Positions 24,229 through 36,533 of a stretch of 64,000 nt of DNA are shown one piece after another; the first letter of the stretch is position 1, and each line of letters opens with the position of its first letter. The notes below the pieces were generated by a model. That model ran no database searches and had not been told where the DNA came from. It worked only from the letters and a program-made list of their open reading frames with translations. The translations under genes and the position numbers were made by a program. The stretch is from Cokeromyces recurvatus (lineage: Eukaryota; Mucoromycota; Mucoromycetes; Mucorales; Mucoraceae), in contig NW_026251389.1 of assembly GCF_025118155.1 (NCBI RefSeq), positions 1,364,001 to 1,428,000 of the forward strand. The letters run 5' to 3'.

Positions 24229-24699
24229 ATTTCATAATTTTACTCTTTGATAACATAGCAAGGCCTTCAATGTCACTTGCGTGTACCTGATTGCAAGCGT
24301 TAGCAATTCTGCCAGACAAATTTTCCTCGGTCATAAAACGACTGCGTTACAACTTTCCTTTCACTAATGACCAAAACTGCTCAATAGGGTTGAGCTCAGG
24401 CGAGTATGGAGGCAAGAGGATGATTTTGTATCCTCTAGCTTTCGAGTTTCCGTCTTATTGGATGACTCTTATGAATAGGACAATTATCCAAAACTAGGTA
24501 GTTGCTCTTTAAATTTGGATCGAGATCCATAATATCCAGAAGTTCATTCATAAATTTGATGAAATGAAGGGTAGTTGTGCCTTTGAATATTGGAAGAGCT
24601 TCTTCATAAGATGGCTTTATTACTTCCTCTTCGTTATTGCTGGGAGCGGTCCTCTTCCTACCTTTATTATCCTTTCTGCTTTTCTTAGGTTTGGCAGGC

Positions 24700-24735
<36 letters not shown>
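24229..24735 (-). pseudogene. DDE (Tc1/mariner-like) transposase relic A
   Basis: On the minus strand, FKGTTTLHFIKFMNELLDIM and YLVLDNCPIHKSHPIRRKLES are followed, after a one-base shift at about 24435, by YKIILLPPYSPELNPIEQFW. These are the second Asp and the third acidic block of the DDE_3 superfamily. An in-frame stop (GKL then RSRFMTEENL) also interrupts it. The N-terminal third is missing, replaced by a long T tract. Inactive relic. Confidence 0.8.
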
Positions 24736-24745
<10 letters not shown>

Positions 24746-24873
24746 AGAGGATATAACAAAGGTGCCAAAAGGCAGCATTCACTGTGGGGGCTGCGTAAGT
24801 ATTAAATGACAATAGAAAGAAAGAGAGGAGAGAAAGGAAGTCGTTATTTTCGAAACCTGTTAAAATATATGTA

Positions 24874-25434
24874 ATGGATGCTCACAAAGTTTCTATTATC
24901 ACTACTGGTGCGCATAAAAGGTAAATTCTTATTCAAGTTCTTAAGTGTTGCTTTCTTTCTTTTTTTTTAAAAAAAAATATACATGTACACAAATATATAA
25001 TCGACGTTAAATAGTGCAATGTTGGCAAATTGTATAGAAGAAGGTGTAAACCAAATGTGGGCAGTATCAGCAATTCAAATGCATCCTAAAGGCTTAGTTG
25101 TATGTGATGAAGAAGCTACAATGGAATTACATGTGAAGGTATTTTTTCTTCTTCTTCAGGTAGAAATCATTGAAGCTAATTACAAGTATATAGACAGTAA
25201 AATATTTTAAATCAATTGAACAAGTACATCAATCACTTATTGGAAAAAAAAAAGAAAACTTGAGTTTACAAGGAGAGCTTTTAATATCTCCAGCTAAAAC
25301 GACTGTTATCAGAGAGAAATGAGCTACTTGTAAGACAAGGATTAAAGAATGAATAGGATTATGTATCAGAAGATGAACTGGATAGAGACGATAGACCTAA
25401 GCGAAACAAAAGAAGAAGAAGCTAATGTCTATAT
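24874..25434 (+). pseudogene. nagB: nagB 3' relic (glucosamine-6-phosphate deaminase)
   Basis: Three exons (24874-24920, 25015-25138, 25194-25322) splice in frame to the C-terminal part of glucosamine-6-phosphate deaminase: MDAHKVSIITTGAHKSA, then IEEGVNQMWAVSAIQMHPKG, VVCDEEATMELHVK and TVKYFKSIEQVHQSLIG. The family enzyme has about 270 or more residues; the whole N-terminal catalytic part is absent, and upstream lie only a purine-rich stretch and a transposase relic. After the first stop at 25322 a second frame continues with NELLVRQGLKNE, a stop, then a basic KRNKRRRS tail, which looks like the shifted original C terminus. It is therefore a truncated, frameshifted copy, probably not functional. 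A full copy may exist elsewhere. Confidence 0.75.
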
Positions 25435-25536
25435 ATGTTCTTCTTCTTTTAAATACTATTTATCTATATTTACACTTTAATATATGTTATTCATATAATA
25501 ACGCAGATCGTCTATTCCTTCTTCTTCTTCCTCATA

Positions 25537-26945
25537 CTATTTTGTCCCCTTTTCTGTATTTACGAAATAATTCAAATGCTGAAATTTTAAACATTCATTG
25601 CCCCAATTGATCCAACCAGGATAAAGACAACGAGCAAAAAGCTCGACACATACAGGATTCACTTTATCTTCATTTTTACCTAAAAACGAAAGTAAAATAT
25701 CTTTTCATTGTACAATTTTATTGTAAGTCAATTATGAATTCCATTCTTTAATATAACTTTATACCTTGTAATGGAGGCTTCCTTGAATGTCTAACACTAG
25801 GAATACTAACGATAGTATGTGTTTTTGGAATTGAAATGCGTTGTTGCGAATCTTTATATTGAATAGGTCTTCCAATAATTAATTGTTCGTATGGTTTTTT
25901 ATGAGTTGAATCTATTGGGAAAATACATTCACCTTGTGTTGTTGTCTTTAACCAAATCCATTCACTTATACATTCCAACTGCCATGCAGGAAATAATTTA
26001 TGGATAATAAAATTCCTAAATTTAGGTTTGTTTGTAACCCAAACGGCTACAATGCAATCCTTTGATAACATCATTTTGGGAATTGGTATAGAAAATAAGT
26101 CATAAATATCCTGGGTTGCGTAAGTTGAAGATCTTTGAACTATATAAGAGTTAATAAACAGTCGTATTACTCGATAATAACATACCGCTTTTATTTGGCC
26201 AAGGAGGATCCATAACAATTATATCTGCACCACCCAGTTTATCAACTATAAAGAAAAGAGAATAAATCAAGAGTCTCCTCTCTCTCTCTCTCTCTCTTTC
26301 TGTTTATTATTACTTACTGTAGGCTGTCAATTGATGCAAACTATTGTTCATTGAACCCATTAGAAATGAAGAATTAGGCGGTATCAAATAAGAAGAAGTG
26401 GGTGTCATTTCTAGAAGCTTTACATTAGTTGATCTGTTTATACAAATAATATTAAAAATAGAAAAGATATCCAATTCTTTTGTAACGTTGGAGGTAAATT
26501 CAAATTCTTTCATTTTTGTTTGATCTTCATCTTTGTCAGTAAATTTCTGTTGTGCAGCCTCTACCATTTGCTGAATACTTGGAAAATCAATAGTTTCTGT
26601 TTCTAATGTATTATAAAGCGATGTAGAAGTGTCTATCCTATTTTTCCAGTGAGCTGGCCAATGGAGAGGTAATTGTTCAAGGCAAGCCATTAATTGGGAT
26701 CTTAGTGTCTCATGTCTTTTCTTTGTTTCAACATCAGTTACATTACTTGACACATACTCTTCATGTTTATTCTTATTCTTCTTTCTACGTTTTTTATTCG
26801 TTGTTAGACTCTCTTCTTTCTCGTCAATGGATAATTTTCTTTTTGCTCGAAAATAAGGTTGAAAGACATCAAATTCTCCTTTCCTTAATTCATAAGGTAA
26901 AATTCCTTTTGATAAACACTTTTCTGAATCAATAATGTCAAACAT
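25537..26945 (-). CDS. METTL4: METTL4-type MT-A70 N6-adenine methyltransferase
   Basis: Four exons (26945-26318, 26245-26186, 26139-25765, 25679-25537) give 401 residues. The catalytic DPPW motif is at about residues 222-225 in DPPWPNKS, the METTL4 form. Further METTL4 landmarks: VWVTNKPKFRNFI, SEWIWLKTTTQGECIFPIDS, HKKPYEQLIIGR, SVRHSRKPPLQ, and the C-terminal ELFARCLYPGWINWGNECLKFQH. The N-terminal part has RKGEFDVFQPYF, as in METTL4, and a basic Lys/Arg-rich stretch that may target the nucleus. METTL4 enzymes methylate adenine in RNA (snRNA Am) or DNA. The frame stays open upstream of 26945 without an ATG, so the start is uncertain. Confidence 0.9.
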
Positions 26946-27103
26946 GGAATCAAAGAGAATTGTACAGATAAAAACAACAACTGCCTGATAACATATCCTA
27001 GTTCTCCTCTCTAAAATTTTTGAATCCCAGTATAACAATAAAGATTGACATTACCCCCCCACCCTTTTTTACTTTTTTCTTTTTTACTTTATAAACATAC
27101 ATT

Positions 27104-27594
27104 ATGGGACTCTTTTCCTGGTTAAATGATTCAACAAACGAGAAAGAAGTGGAAGGATTGGATAATACAATCCCTGAAAAGACACAATGTTATTATATAG
27201 TATGTATACTTTATAGACTAAAGTCAAGTAATAATGCAATACATATCATATAGGAAGGATTTTTAAATTGTTCTTATTTTGCAAATGCCATTCGCATTGG
27301 AGATAAATTAACAGAGAAATATCCTAATGTCAAAGTTGATGTCAGTGCCTATATCAAGCAACAATGGAATGAACGTTCAATAGAATTACAAAAGGTAAAA
27401 AAGAAAAAAAAAATAATAATAATACTAATAATAATAATCATGTGATTTATTATTAGGAATTTAATACAAATCAAACTTCTTCACCATTTATTTATGAGGG
27501 TTGTGATTTAGAAAATCAAAAATTGATAGGTGGATATACAGATTTTGCGAAAAAGGTCCGAACAAATTATAAAATAAGCGTGCCTTTGGATTAA
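27104..27594 (+). CDS. Small glutaredoxin/thioredoxin-fold-like protein
   Basis: Three exons (27104-27199, 27254-27394, 27457-27594) give 124 residues. The order of strand (CYYIEGF), short loop with one Cys (NCSY), helix (FANAIRIGDKLTEKY), strand (VKVDVSAYI), then SSPFIYEG and GGYTDFAKKV recalls a glutaredoxin-like fold with a degenerate single-Cys site. I do not recognise a named family; a redox role is speculative. It is divergent from METTL4 with only about 160 bases between the starts. No signal peptide. Confidence 0.6.
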
Positions 27595-27774
27595 ACAACC
27601 TCCCTTATTTGTTTACGATTAAAGAAGAAGAAGAAAAAAAATAAGAACCTAAATGTAAACAACACATGGTATGGAATGTGTATTTCTTTATTACTGTCCA
27701 GGATAACAGTTCGATATAATAGATTAAGAAACTAAACTAAAAAAAAAAAAAAAAAAAAAAGACCTTTAAGAACG

Positions 27775-27806
<32 letters not shown>

Positions 27807-30345
27807 GGGAAAGAAGTAAAAATATCAATAATTATAGAACATAAATACAAGTCATCTTGATTAACCATTTTATTCCCAAAGGTTACAACTGGAATATCCA
27901 TGTTCCTTTAAGAATATCTTTGTCATGTCCAATACAATCCCCCCCTTTTTTTGTCCACTAACAGAATAAATATGTTGTCATTTATTTTATCTCTTTTATA
28001 AAGTGGTTTTATTCTTTACCATCTTTTTCTTTTCCCCTCTATTCGCTAATGCATTTTAAGTCTAATATCCCGATAATAGCTTAAAATTATTATCTATAAA
28101 AAAAAAAAAAAAAAAAAAAAAAAATACTCGAGTTGTATTCTACTAGCAGCAGGCAAAGGGAGGCTTATAACTTGACGTTGAATTGTTTTATAAGGCAAAA
28201 AAATAAAAAAAATTTTTTTTTCCTTTTTTGTATTTCATACTGTATTCACAATCACAATTAACAATAATTAGTAGTCACACACATAATTGTATTTATTTAC
28301 CTAGCAACCAAAAAATTTTTTTTTCTTCTTCTTCTTCTTTAGTTTATACATATTCTAATAAGTAAGTATCTCATTTAATTTATACGTGTATTATTTATTA
28401 TACGAAGGATGCATAACTTTTTACGTCTTAATCATACGTGTTGATTTTTAAAAAAAAATACTGATTTAATGAGCCTGACGTATAATCAATAATACCTTAA
28501 AAGAATTCTTACTGTCAAAGTCATGTTTTACTAATTACTTTTTTATTTTATTTTATTTTTTAGTTGATGTTTATTATTCCTACATCTATTGGAAAAGGAT
28601 TGCTATGTATTAATTTGTATTTGAATAAAGTTTATTTATTAAAGAAATATTGTTGTTTTTTTGTGATGTGTGTATTCCGAGTTTTATAACGAATTAAGGC
28701 TTCTTTTCGCGTATTCAAAAAAAATGTTATTAGTAGTTCTAACATCCTTTTTTTCCTCTTCAAAATATCAATTCCTCTTTTAAAACCACCAAGAAGGGAG
28801 TATTGTTGATGGAGGATGGTAATGATTTAATGAAAGCTCCTTTTTAAACTAGAATTAGTTGTCCTCATATACTCTTTATATGAAGACAAGAGCAGAAGTT
28901 TGTAAACTGCTGCAAAGCGAGGACACTTGTTTTAGTAAGGAAAACAGTAAAGTGATCAAAGTGGGTAAAACTATCAAGAGCATTGAGAAAAATAACCCCC
29001 CTCCCCCCTTAATATTATTTAATGATGTTAAAAGGCCCATCTTAATCAATAAAGACAAGGCGGAAAGTTTTTTTTTGTTGTTGTTAAAATGGATGTAGGG
29101 AATCTTTAGTTATTATAACAATATTGATGTACCTAAAATAGGGCCTATGTAATCCTTTTAAAATGTAGCAGTAGTAAATTCAACCTGCTCTTGGTCGAAT
29201 CTCTTTCTGATATGGGTTTGTCTACTTTTGCAAATCGAGGCTGATGAATACTTCTTTGCACTTTCCGTAGAAGCCGAGTTTATTCACCAAATTAACTGCA
29301 AGTAAACGTATTCATGATTCTTTTGAAATGTCCAACATTGTAGAATAGATCATGAGAAGATTTGAAACTCTATGATATACTTTTTACTTTCCCCTTCTTG
29401 GCTGCTTATCCATTATCCTGTAATGTTTGACGTATGGATTTAGTTCTATTTAGAAAAAATAAATGCCCTTCTTTTATTTAACATAAAAAATAACAGTGTG
29501 GTCAAAGATGGATTTTATTATTTAAAAATGATCGTATTCAGACACTGTAGTGCCTCACAAAACTCGCTAATAAATTTAAAGAAGAAGAAGACCTTACAAA
29601 AAGAGCTGGAGAAAGGGTGTTTTAGTTTTGGTAGTGAGCCCTTTATCTTTAAGAAATTCTTCAGGGCACTTTAGTTTATAGAATCCTGACACATTAAAGT
29701 AATCAAAAAAAAAAAAAATATTTAAACAAGAAGAATATAATCGTAGTAACATGGGCTTTTATTATACTTCGTTTCTTTATTTAACACCATCAATCCTTCT
29801 TTTTTTTTCTTTCTTTCTTATGACATTATTCTCTAGCAAAAAAGATGTATGATGTATCAAACATTGAATTGTGTATGTATATTAAGATTAAATTTTATTT
29901 GTTCCTAGTTTATTAGATCATTTACTACTATTGCAAAGAAGGGGGGAAAGGTTGCTTTATTATGTAAATATTTCGTACAACAACACCAAAATACTTTTTC
30001 TTCTTCTTCTAAACAAAAATGATTACTGCAAAACAAATAGTGGAACAAAAAAAAAAGTACTTGATATTATAAAAGAAGGCAGGGATAAAGACGTTTAATA
30101 ATCATTTATTAGATGAACATTCAAAGCAACTTTTAGTACTTTTACTTTATGTCAAAATAAGTTAGTAGTTGTGTCTCCAAAGCAAGTAATCACTTGATCG
30201 TGAGATTCTTCTTTATCTACAAAGTTATTTTATACTATGGAGGGGGGGGGCTTTTTTTTCTTGTATATATAAAAAGACAATTACCCTTCATCCGTCTTTC
30301 TTTTTTTTTTCCCCCACCGCCTCCCTTTACTTTTAATATAGATAA
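27595..30345. other. Gene-poor 2.75 kb with homopolymers
   Basis: No gene that I can defend. There are long A tracts at 27741-27760, 27776-27802 and 28100-28124. A short open stretch at 28859-29098 (with AEVCKLLQSEDTCFSKEN) and patches near 29160-29300 and 29510-29640 look like decayed coding sequence, perhaps an old repeat, but no family could be named. The last 100 bases are the AASS promoter. Confidence 0.45.
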
Positions 30346-30959
30346 ATGATAACTAAATTATTCCAAAGTAAGCAAAGTCAAAGGATTCTAACAAGAAACT
30401 ATGTAAGTACAATTGGTATTCGAAGAGAAGATAAAAGTAGATGGGAGCGTCGATCTGCTTTGACACCAGAAACAGTCAAGAAGTTAATTGAAGAGACAGG
30501 AACTCAAGTTTATGTTCAACCAAGTACGAAGCGTATCTTTACAGATGCTTCATATGAAAAGGTAAATAATAATAAATCGATATTACATGAATAAATAAAT
30601 AAATAAATAAAAGGTAGGAGCCGTTGTTACAGACGATCTTACAAAGGCAGATATCATCTTGGGCATCAAAGAAGTACCTGAAAAATCTTTATTAAATGAT
30701 AAAACCTATCTTTTCTTTTCTCATACTCATAAAGGAAATTTGAAAAATATGCCAATGTTACAAAGCATTCTTGACAAAGTAAAATCAAACTTTATTATTC
30801 GTGGGAAATTTTTTTTTTTCATTAACATACATAATAGAAAATTCGTTTAATTGATTATGAATTGTTGAAAGATGAAAGTGGGAAAAGATTAGTTGCATTT
30901 GGTGAATTTGCAGGAAAAGCAGGTATAGTTTTCATTCTACATGTCTGCATGTATATATA

Positions 30960-30995
<36 letters not shown>

Positions 30996-31505
30996 GGAAC
31001 TTTAATCTGATTTGATTTCTATAGGTATGATTGATATCCTTCACGGTATGGGACATCGCTTTTTAGGATTAGGTTATAGCACACCTTTTATGGTAAAGGA
31101 AGGAAAGAAGATAAATCGAGTATGACTGAAACTAAATGTAATTTATTAGTATACTTCTATGGCGCATGGTTATCCAACAATAGCAAATGCAAAAGCTTCT
31201 TTACGTCAAATGGGTGATTTTATTAAAAAAGATGGAACACCTAAAGACTTTGGTCCTATAATTTTTGGATTTACTGGATCTGGTAATGTTTCTCAGGTTA
31301 GTCTTATAAAAGAAACTATTTTATTTATTTATTTATTTATTTATTTATCTAAAATAAAAAGGGTGCAATGGAAATGTTCAAGGAATTACCACATGAAATA
31401 GTTTCTGTTAAAGATCTTCCTTGTTTAGTAAACGATAAAAGTAAATAAAACACCAAAAAAAAACAAGTCAATTTGTATACACATATAATTAACTTTTTAT
31501 TTTTA

Positions 31506-31540
<35 letters not shown>

Positions 31541-34427
31541 GATCCCAGACTTGATCGATTATATGCAACTCAGTTAAATGCAACAGATTACATTGAATAT
31601 AAAAAGGATAATAAGCCTTTAAAAGACTTTGAAGATTACTTGATAAATCCACATAAATATCAATCTAATTTTCATGACAAGGTAAATACACAGAATAAAG
31701 GGAAGAAATATTATACTCATTTAGTGTTTATTTTTTCTACAAAAAAAAAAAAAAAAAAAAAAAAAAAAGATTGCTCCTTATGTTAACTGTGTGGTTACTG
31801 GTGCCTACTGGGATAAAAGATATCCTCGTTTAATGACAAATAAACAGTTATTGGAATTCGAAATGTCAAAAAAATCGGGCATAATTAAGCAAGGAAAAAT
31901 GATGAGTTTAGGTGATATTGTGTGCGACATAAAGGTCAAAGAGTGAACCTTTTTTTTTTTTTCTTTGTCAATTTTTCTCATATACATCATTTTATAGGGT
32001 GCATTTGAATGCTTATCCCATTGTACGAACATAGAAGATGGTTTCTTTTATTATGATGCAATTAACGATATGGAACATAAAAAGTAAGAATTTAGACTTT
32101 ATTTTATTCTTTTTTACTTAATTATGATTGTATAGTGCTGAAGGCAATGGTGTTCAAATAATGGGTATTGATATACTACCTGCCGAGTTTCCTGTAGAAA
32201 GCAGCCAATTATTTAGTGAAAAGCTTTATCCATATATTAAAGAAATGGTATCTTCTATTCTTATTCTTCTTATTCTTATTCAATCCTTAATAATAATAAC
32301 ATAGATAGTTAATACTACATCGAATACTAGTCTTCAAGATTTACCATCTGTATTACAAAATGCTACCATAGCTAATGTGGGAAAATTAACAAAACCTCAT
32401 GAAGGATTAAAGGAATTCTTACCATCCAAAACTACACCAAATGGAAATGGTAAAAAGACAGTTCTTTTACTAGGTTCAGGTATGGTGGCTGGACCTTTAG
32501 TTGAACATTTGGCTAGACGACCTGATGTTAATATAGTTGTTGGTAAAAGAGAGCGAGCGAGAGAGAGAATGTTTATATATTCAAACGTATACTTATTACC
32601 ATCTATATAGCTAGTAATGTTCTTGAAGAAGCTAAAGCTTTAACAGCGAATTACAATAATGCTGAAACAGCTTTACTAGATATTAATAATCATGGAGAAC
32701 TATCCAGACTTGTTAGTTTAGCTGATGTTGTAATTAGGTATTATTATTATTATTATTATTTTAACAAAAGCAAAATAATGTCTTTATGTACTTAAATATA
32801 TATATAAATATATACATATATGTATTTAAAAGTCTTGTTCCTGCATTCTTACATACTCAAGTTGCTAATATTTGTGTTGAACAAAGAAAAGATATGGTAA
32901 CAGCAAGTTATGTTTCCAAAGAAATGGAAGAACTTGAATCAAGGTAGACACATGGAAATACAAAGTAGACTTTATTAACATTGTAATTTAATATAGAGCA
33001 AATAAGGCAGGTATTTTGATTATGAACGAAGTTGGCTTAGATCCTGGTATCGATCATATGTCAGCAATGAAGATTATTGATGAAGCAAAGAACAAAGGAG
33101 CAAAAGTAAATATTAATAATAATAATAATAATAAAGAAATGATGATATTCATTCATATATAGATCCAATCTTTTGTATCATGGTGCGGTGGACTCCCTGC
33201 CCCTGAAGCGTCCAATGTACCGCTTGGATATAAATTTAGTTGGTCTCCCCGTGGCGTATTGACAGCAAGTGGCAATGATGCTATCTATTGGGCAAATGGA
33301 AAGGTATTCTAATGTATATAATTTCATTTAACTTACTAATCACCACATAATAGAAACATACAATATCCGGTAGTCATTTATTAAAGGACCATTTCCCACT
33401 TGTACAAACTCCTTTTGCCGGTTTTGTATTTGAAGGGTTAGCAAATAGAAATTCACTAAGCTATGCAGACATTTATGGTTTAGGTGATTTAAAAGAAATG
33501 AATACAATGTTTCGAGGCACTTTGAGATACCAGGTAAATCGTAAAACTAAATAATCTACATACATGTATACATGCATACTAACGTGTCCTCCTTATTTTG
33601 TCTCTTTCTCTCTTTCTCTCTTATTTTTTTTTAAGGGATATTCTGATCTTTTATATGCTTTTCGTAAGCTGGGATTTTTAGAACAATCAAAACCTATAGC
33701 TGATCAATGTAGTAATTGGGTAAAGAAACATATGAAATACACACATGCATGCATGTGTTAAATAGGCTAATCATTATATAAATACATATATCTATATAGT
33801 CAAATTACTTTGACCTTATCTTGTCCGGCAAGAGTGATCCTATGACATTAGAAGAGAAGTATCAATGTGTAGCAAACAAGCTAGGTTTACCTAAAGATCA
33901 TTTCATGGTTCAAAAGACATGGTCTGCTATTCATTATTTCTTATCTACTGAGACTAAGATAAACACTCGACAAGGAACAAGTTCTCTTGATCTCTTTTCA
34001 AGTCTTTTAGCAGATAGATTAAAATATGAGAAGGGAGAAAAGAATATGGTTGCAATGCATCATGAATTCGGTATTGTACATCATTCTGGCAAGAAAGTAA
34101 ATATGAATATGTATATATACATCTTTTGTCATATGTATTTATCCTTTATCTCTTCAATAGGAAATATTAACTTCAACCTTAATCAAGTATGGTAATGAAA
34201 AGTTTACAGCTATGGCCGAAACTGTTGGTTTACCTACAGCTATGGCAGTTGAACTCATTTTAGACAATAAGATCCCAGAAAGGGGTATACAAAGACCTAC
34301 TCAACCTCACGTGTATCTTCCTATTTTAGAACAACTTGAATTAAAAGACATTAAGTTTATTGAAAGTACTCAACCCTTTACTTCTAATAATCAATTAAAG
34401 AATGCTACAGGTTCTAATACTTGGTAA
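30346..34427 (+). CDS. AASS: Bifunctional lysine-ketoglutarate reductase/saccharopine dehydrogenase (AASS)
   Basis: Nineteen exons join in frame to 938 residues, close to animal AASS (926). The first exon begins with a basic mitochondrial-type presequence (about 20 residues) and then [19 protein letters not shown]. The N-terminal half is the LKR domain ([58 protein letters not shown]). The C-terminal half from about residue 460 is the SDH domain ([100 protein letters not shown]). It would degrade lysine via saccharopine, opposite to the separate Lys1 and Lys9 enzymes used for synthesis. Several acceptors lie directly after long A runs. The donor at 31935 (GTCAAA) is weak. Confidence 0.93.
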
Positions 34428-34465
34428 TAAAATTTATGTTGTTATGACACACACACACACACACA

Positions 34466-34499
<34 letters not shown>

Positions 34500-35229
34500 T
34501 TTCTTTTTTCTTTTTAGTTGTATAGCACATGGGATATGGATCTTCTAATTAAATATATCCTACAAAGCAGGCCATCATTATTAACTCTATTTATTTTAAA
34601 ATATGAATATACCAAAACCGAGGTCTGTTATAAAAAGTGGGAACCAATTTAGGGATGTTCTAATTTTGGATAATAAAGTTAAAAAAAAAAAAGTTTCAGA
34701 AGGAGGAAGAGAAGGAGAGGGAATTACAATTCACTTTAGAGATGTTAAGGAGATGGTTTAATTAGAAGAAATAACCAACACAGACTGAAGTCTAGTAAAC
34801 ACTTTTTTTTTTTTAAGCATAATACTCACTAAAATGAATAAATAACTCTGTACCTTTTTTTTTATGAGAATGAATAAGACAGAATAGTAGATGCAAAGAG
34901 GACAAGACACAATAGATGTTGAACCTTTTTATCTTTTAACACTCACTCATTTTCAGGCAATGCAAAGAATTGCAACTGGATAAATAACAAAAGAAAAAAA
35001 AATATATAATGTATAAACAGCTGATCAAAAGGTCTTATTTTTATATAACAAAAATGGTAAAACTATATAATGCCCATAAAATCAGCTCAATTTGATGTGA
35101 TAGTTGAACGAACTGGTTAAAGATGGACTAAAAAAAAAAATCGAAGAAGAAACTGAATGGAAATATCTTTGAAATATCAAAAAGGGTAAGGAGAAAGTTC
35201 TAAACGAGGAGCAAAGGGAGTTTAGGGAT
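34428..35229. other. Intergenic spacer with CA/CT microsatellite
   Basis: A (CA)n tract passes into (CT)n and T/C-rich sequence at 34449-34515, just after the AASS stop. The remainder is A-rich without a recognisable gene and leads into the transposase relic. Confidence 0.5.
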
Positions 35230-36115
35230 GAACTATTATGATGAGAACAAATAATTGATTTAGTTGACAGCTTCTGAAAATTTCAATTTAAAAGAAATCA
35301 GTGTTCAAAAATTATAGGGAGGGGGAGGGGGAGGGGGAAAGTTGAATGCAGTTTGTCGTTTAAAAGAGCTACATTTAGATCAGTAGCTCAAAATGATGAT
35401 GATAAATTGGCCAAGCGACTTGAGCATTGAGTGAAATATGGAGTTTAATGGAAATGATTTAATTTACTAACTGTGAGTTCGTGGGGTGAAATTAGGGTTT
35501 AACATATATACAAGACCTCAAAACCTCTATCTGCATGGTCTGTTCGAGGCATACATAATAGCCATTGTGATCACTCCTACAACGAAAGACGTTTCACATT
35601 CTGTACTTTCGAACAATTTTAGCAATGGACAGACTGAGTAAAGAGTGCTTTACAAGTCCAAAAAAAAAAGAAAAACTGAAAGAGGGGGAGTAAGAGGAAG
35701 TTTGTACATTCCAAAATAGTAAAAGAAAGCAGTAAAAGGAACAACTACAGGTTATCATTTGAAATTTACTTTGAAAACTTTAGATGAAATGAACGAAAAT
35801 CCATTAATAAAAGACTTGTATATAATTATGGACAACGTCCCTAAACATATTTCAAAAGAAAATTGATGAAATGATTTATAATAAAAACTAAAAAAAAAAA
35901 AAGGTGTTTACCTTCCTCCTTACTCTCCTAAACTCAATCCTACTCAACAGTTTTGGTCTGTAGTCAAAAACAAAGCAAAGCGTAGTGAAGATCTGAGAAT
36001 GCGAATAACAGAAGCTTGTAAGTATGTGCCTACAACGGTCAACTAACTCAAAGCATTTATACGGCATTCTGTTGATCAATTTAATAAATGTCTTAAAGGA
36101 GAACCTATTTAGTAG
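35230..36115 (+). pseudogene. DDE (Tc1/mariner-like) transposase relic B
   Basis: Plus-strand fragments in several frames: EQIIDLVDSF near 35245 (helix-turn-helix-like), SAWSVRG then AIVITPTTKDVSHSVL near 35530-35610, KGTTTGYHLKFTLKTLDEM near 35740-35790, LYIIMDNVPKHISKEN, then after stops VYLPPYSPKLNPTQQFWSVV and the C-terminal helices to about 36112. The order matches DDE_3 transposases. Multiple stops and frameshifts make it inactive. Confidence 0.8.
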
Positions 36116-36472
36116 TTTGATTACTGAATGAACATTTTTATACTCTTCATTCACCATTTACCTTTTTGTTTTTCGGAAAACACTATTTGCTTATAAAGTG
36201 TTTACTACTATTTTATTTTATTTTTTATTTTTCTTTTTTAAAATTGTCAGTTAACCAGTCTAAATTTTGTTATTTAATAAAGGCAAAATAGACATTTGAT
36301 GTTATGATTGCTATACTTTATCTATTACTTATTTTATCATTGTGTTTCTATCATGAACAAAGAATAATAAGGGATGTTTTGGAGAAACATTGATATATTT
36401 GTTACTTGAAAGCAAATACATTTCCACTCCTTTATTTCTAGTTTATAAATAAAGCTCCATCCTTTTTTTTTG

Positions 36473-36509
<37 letters not shown>

Positions 36510-36533
36510 CATTCTTTCATACAAAGTTTTAAT
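36116..36533. other. Spacer and protease promoter
   Basis: AT-rich, ending in a T tract of about 35 bases (36472-36509) directly before the protease start, similar to the tract before the bZIP gene. No gene seen. Confidence 0.5.

Noticed and set aside
24564..24746. Plus-strand ORF ending in poly-Phe
   Set aside because: It is antisense to the transposase relic and driven by the T tract.
28859..29098. 79-residue plus-strand ORF as a gene
   Set aside because: There is no family similarity and no clear promoter or splice context; it was kept only as possible decayed sequence.
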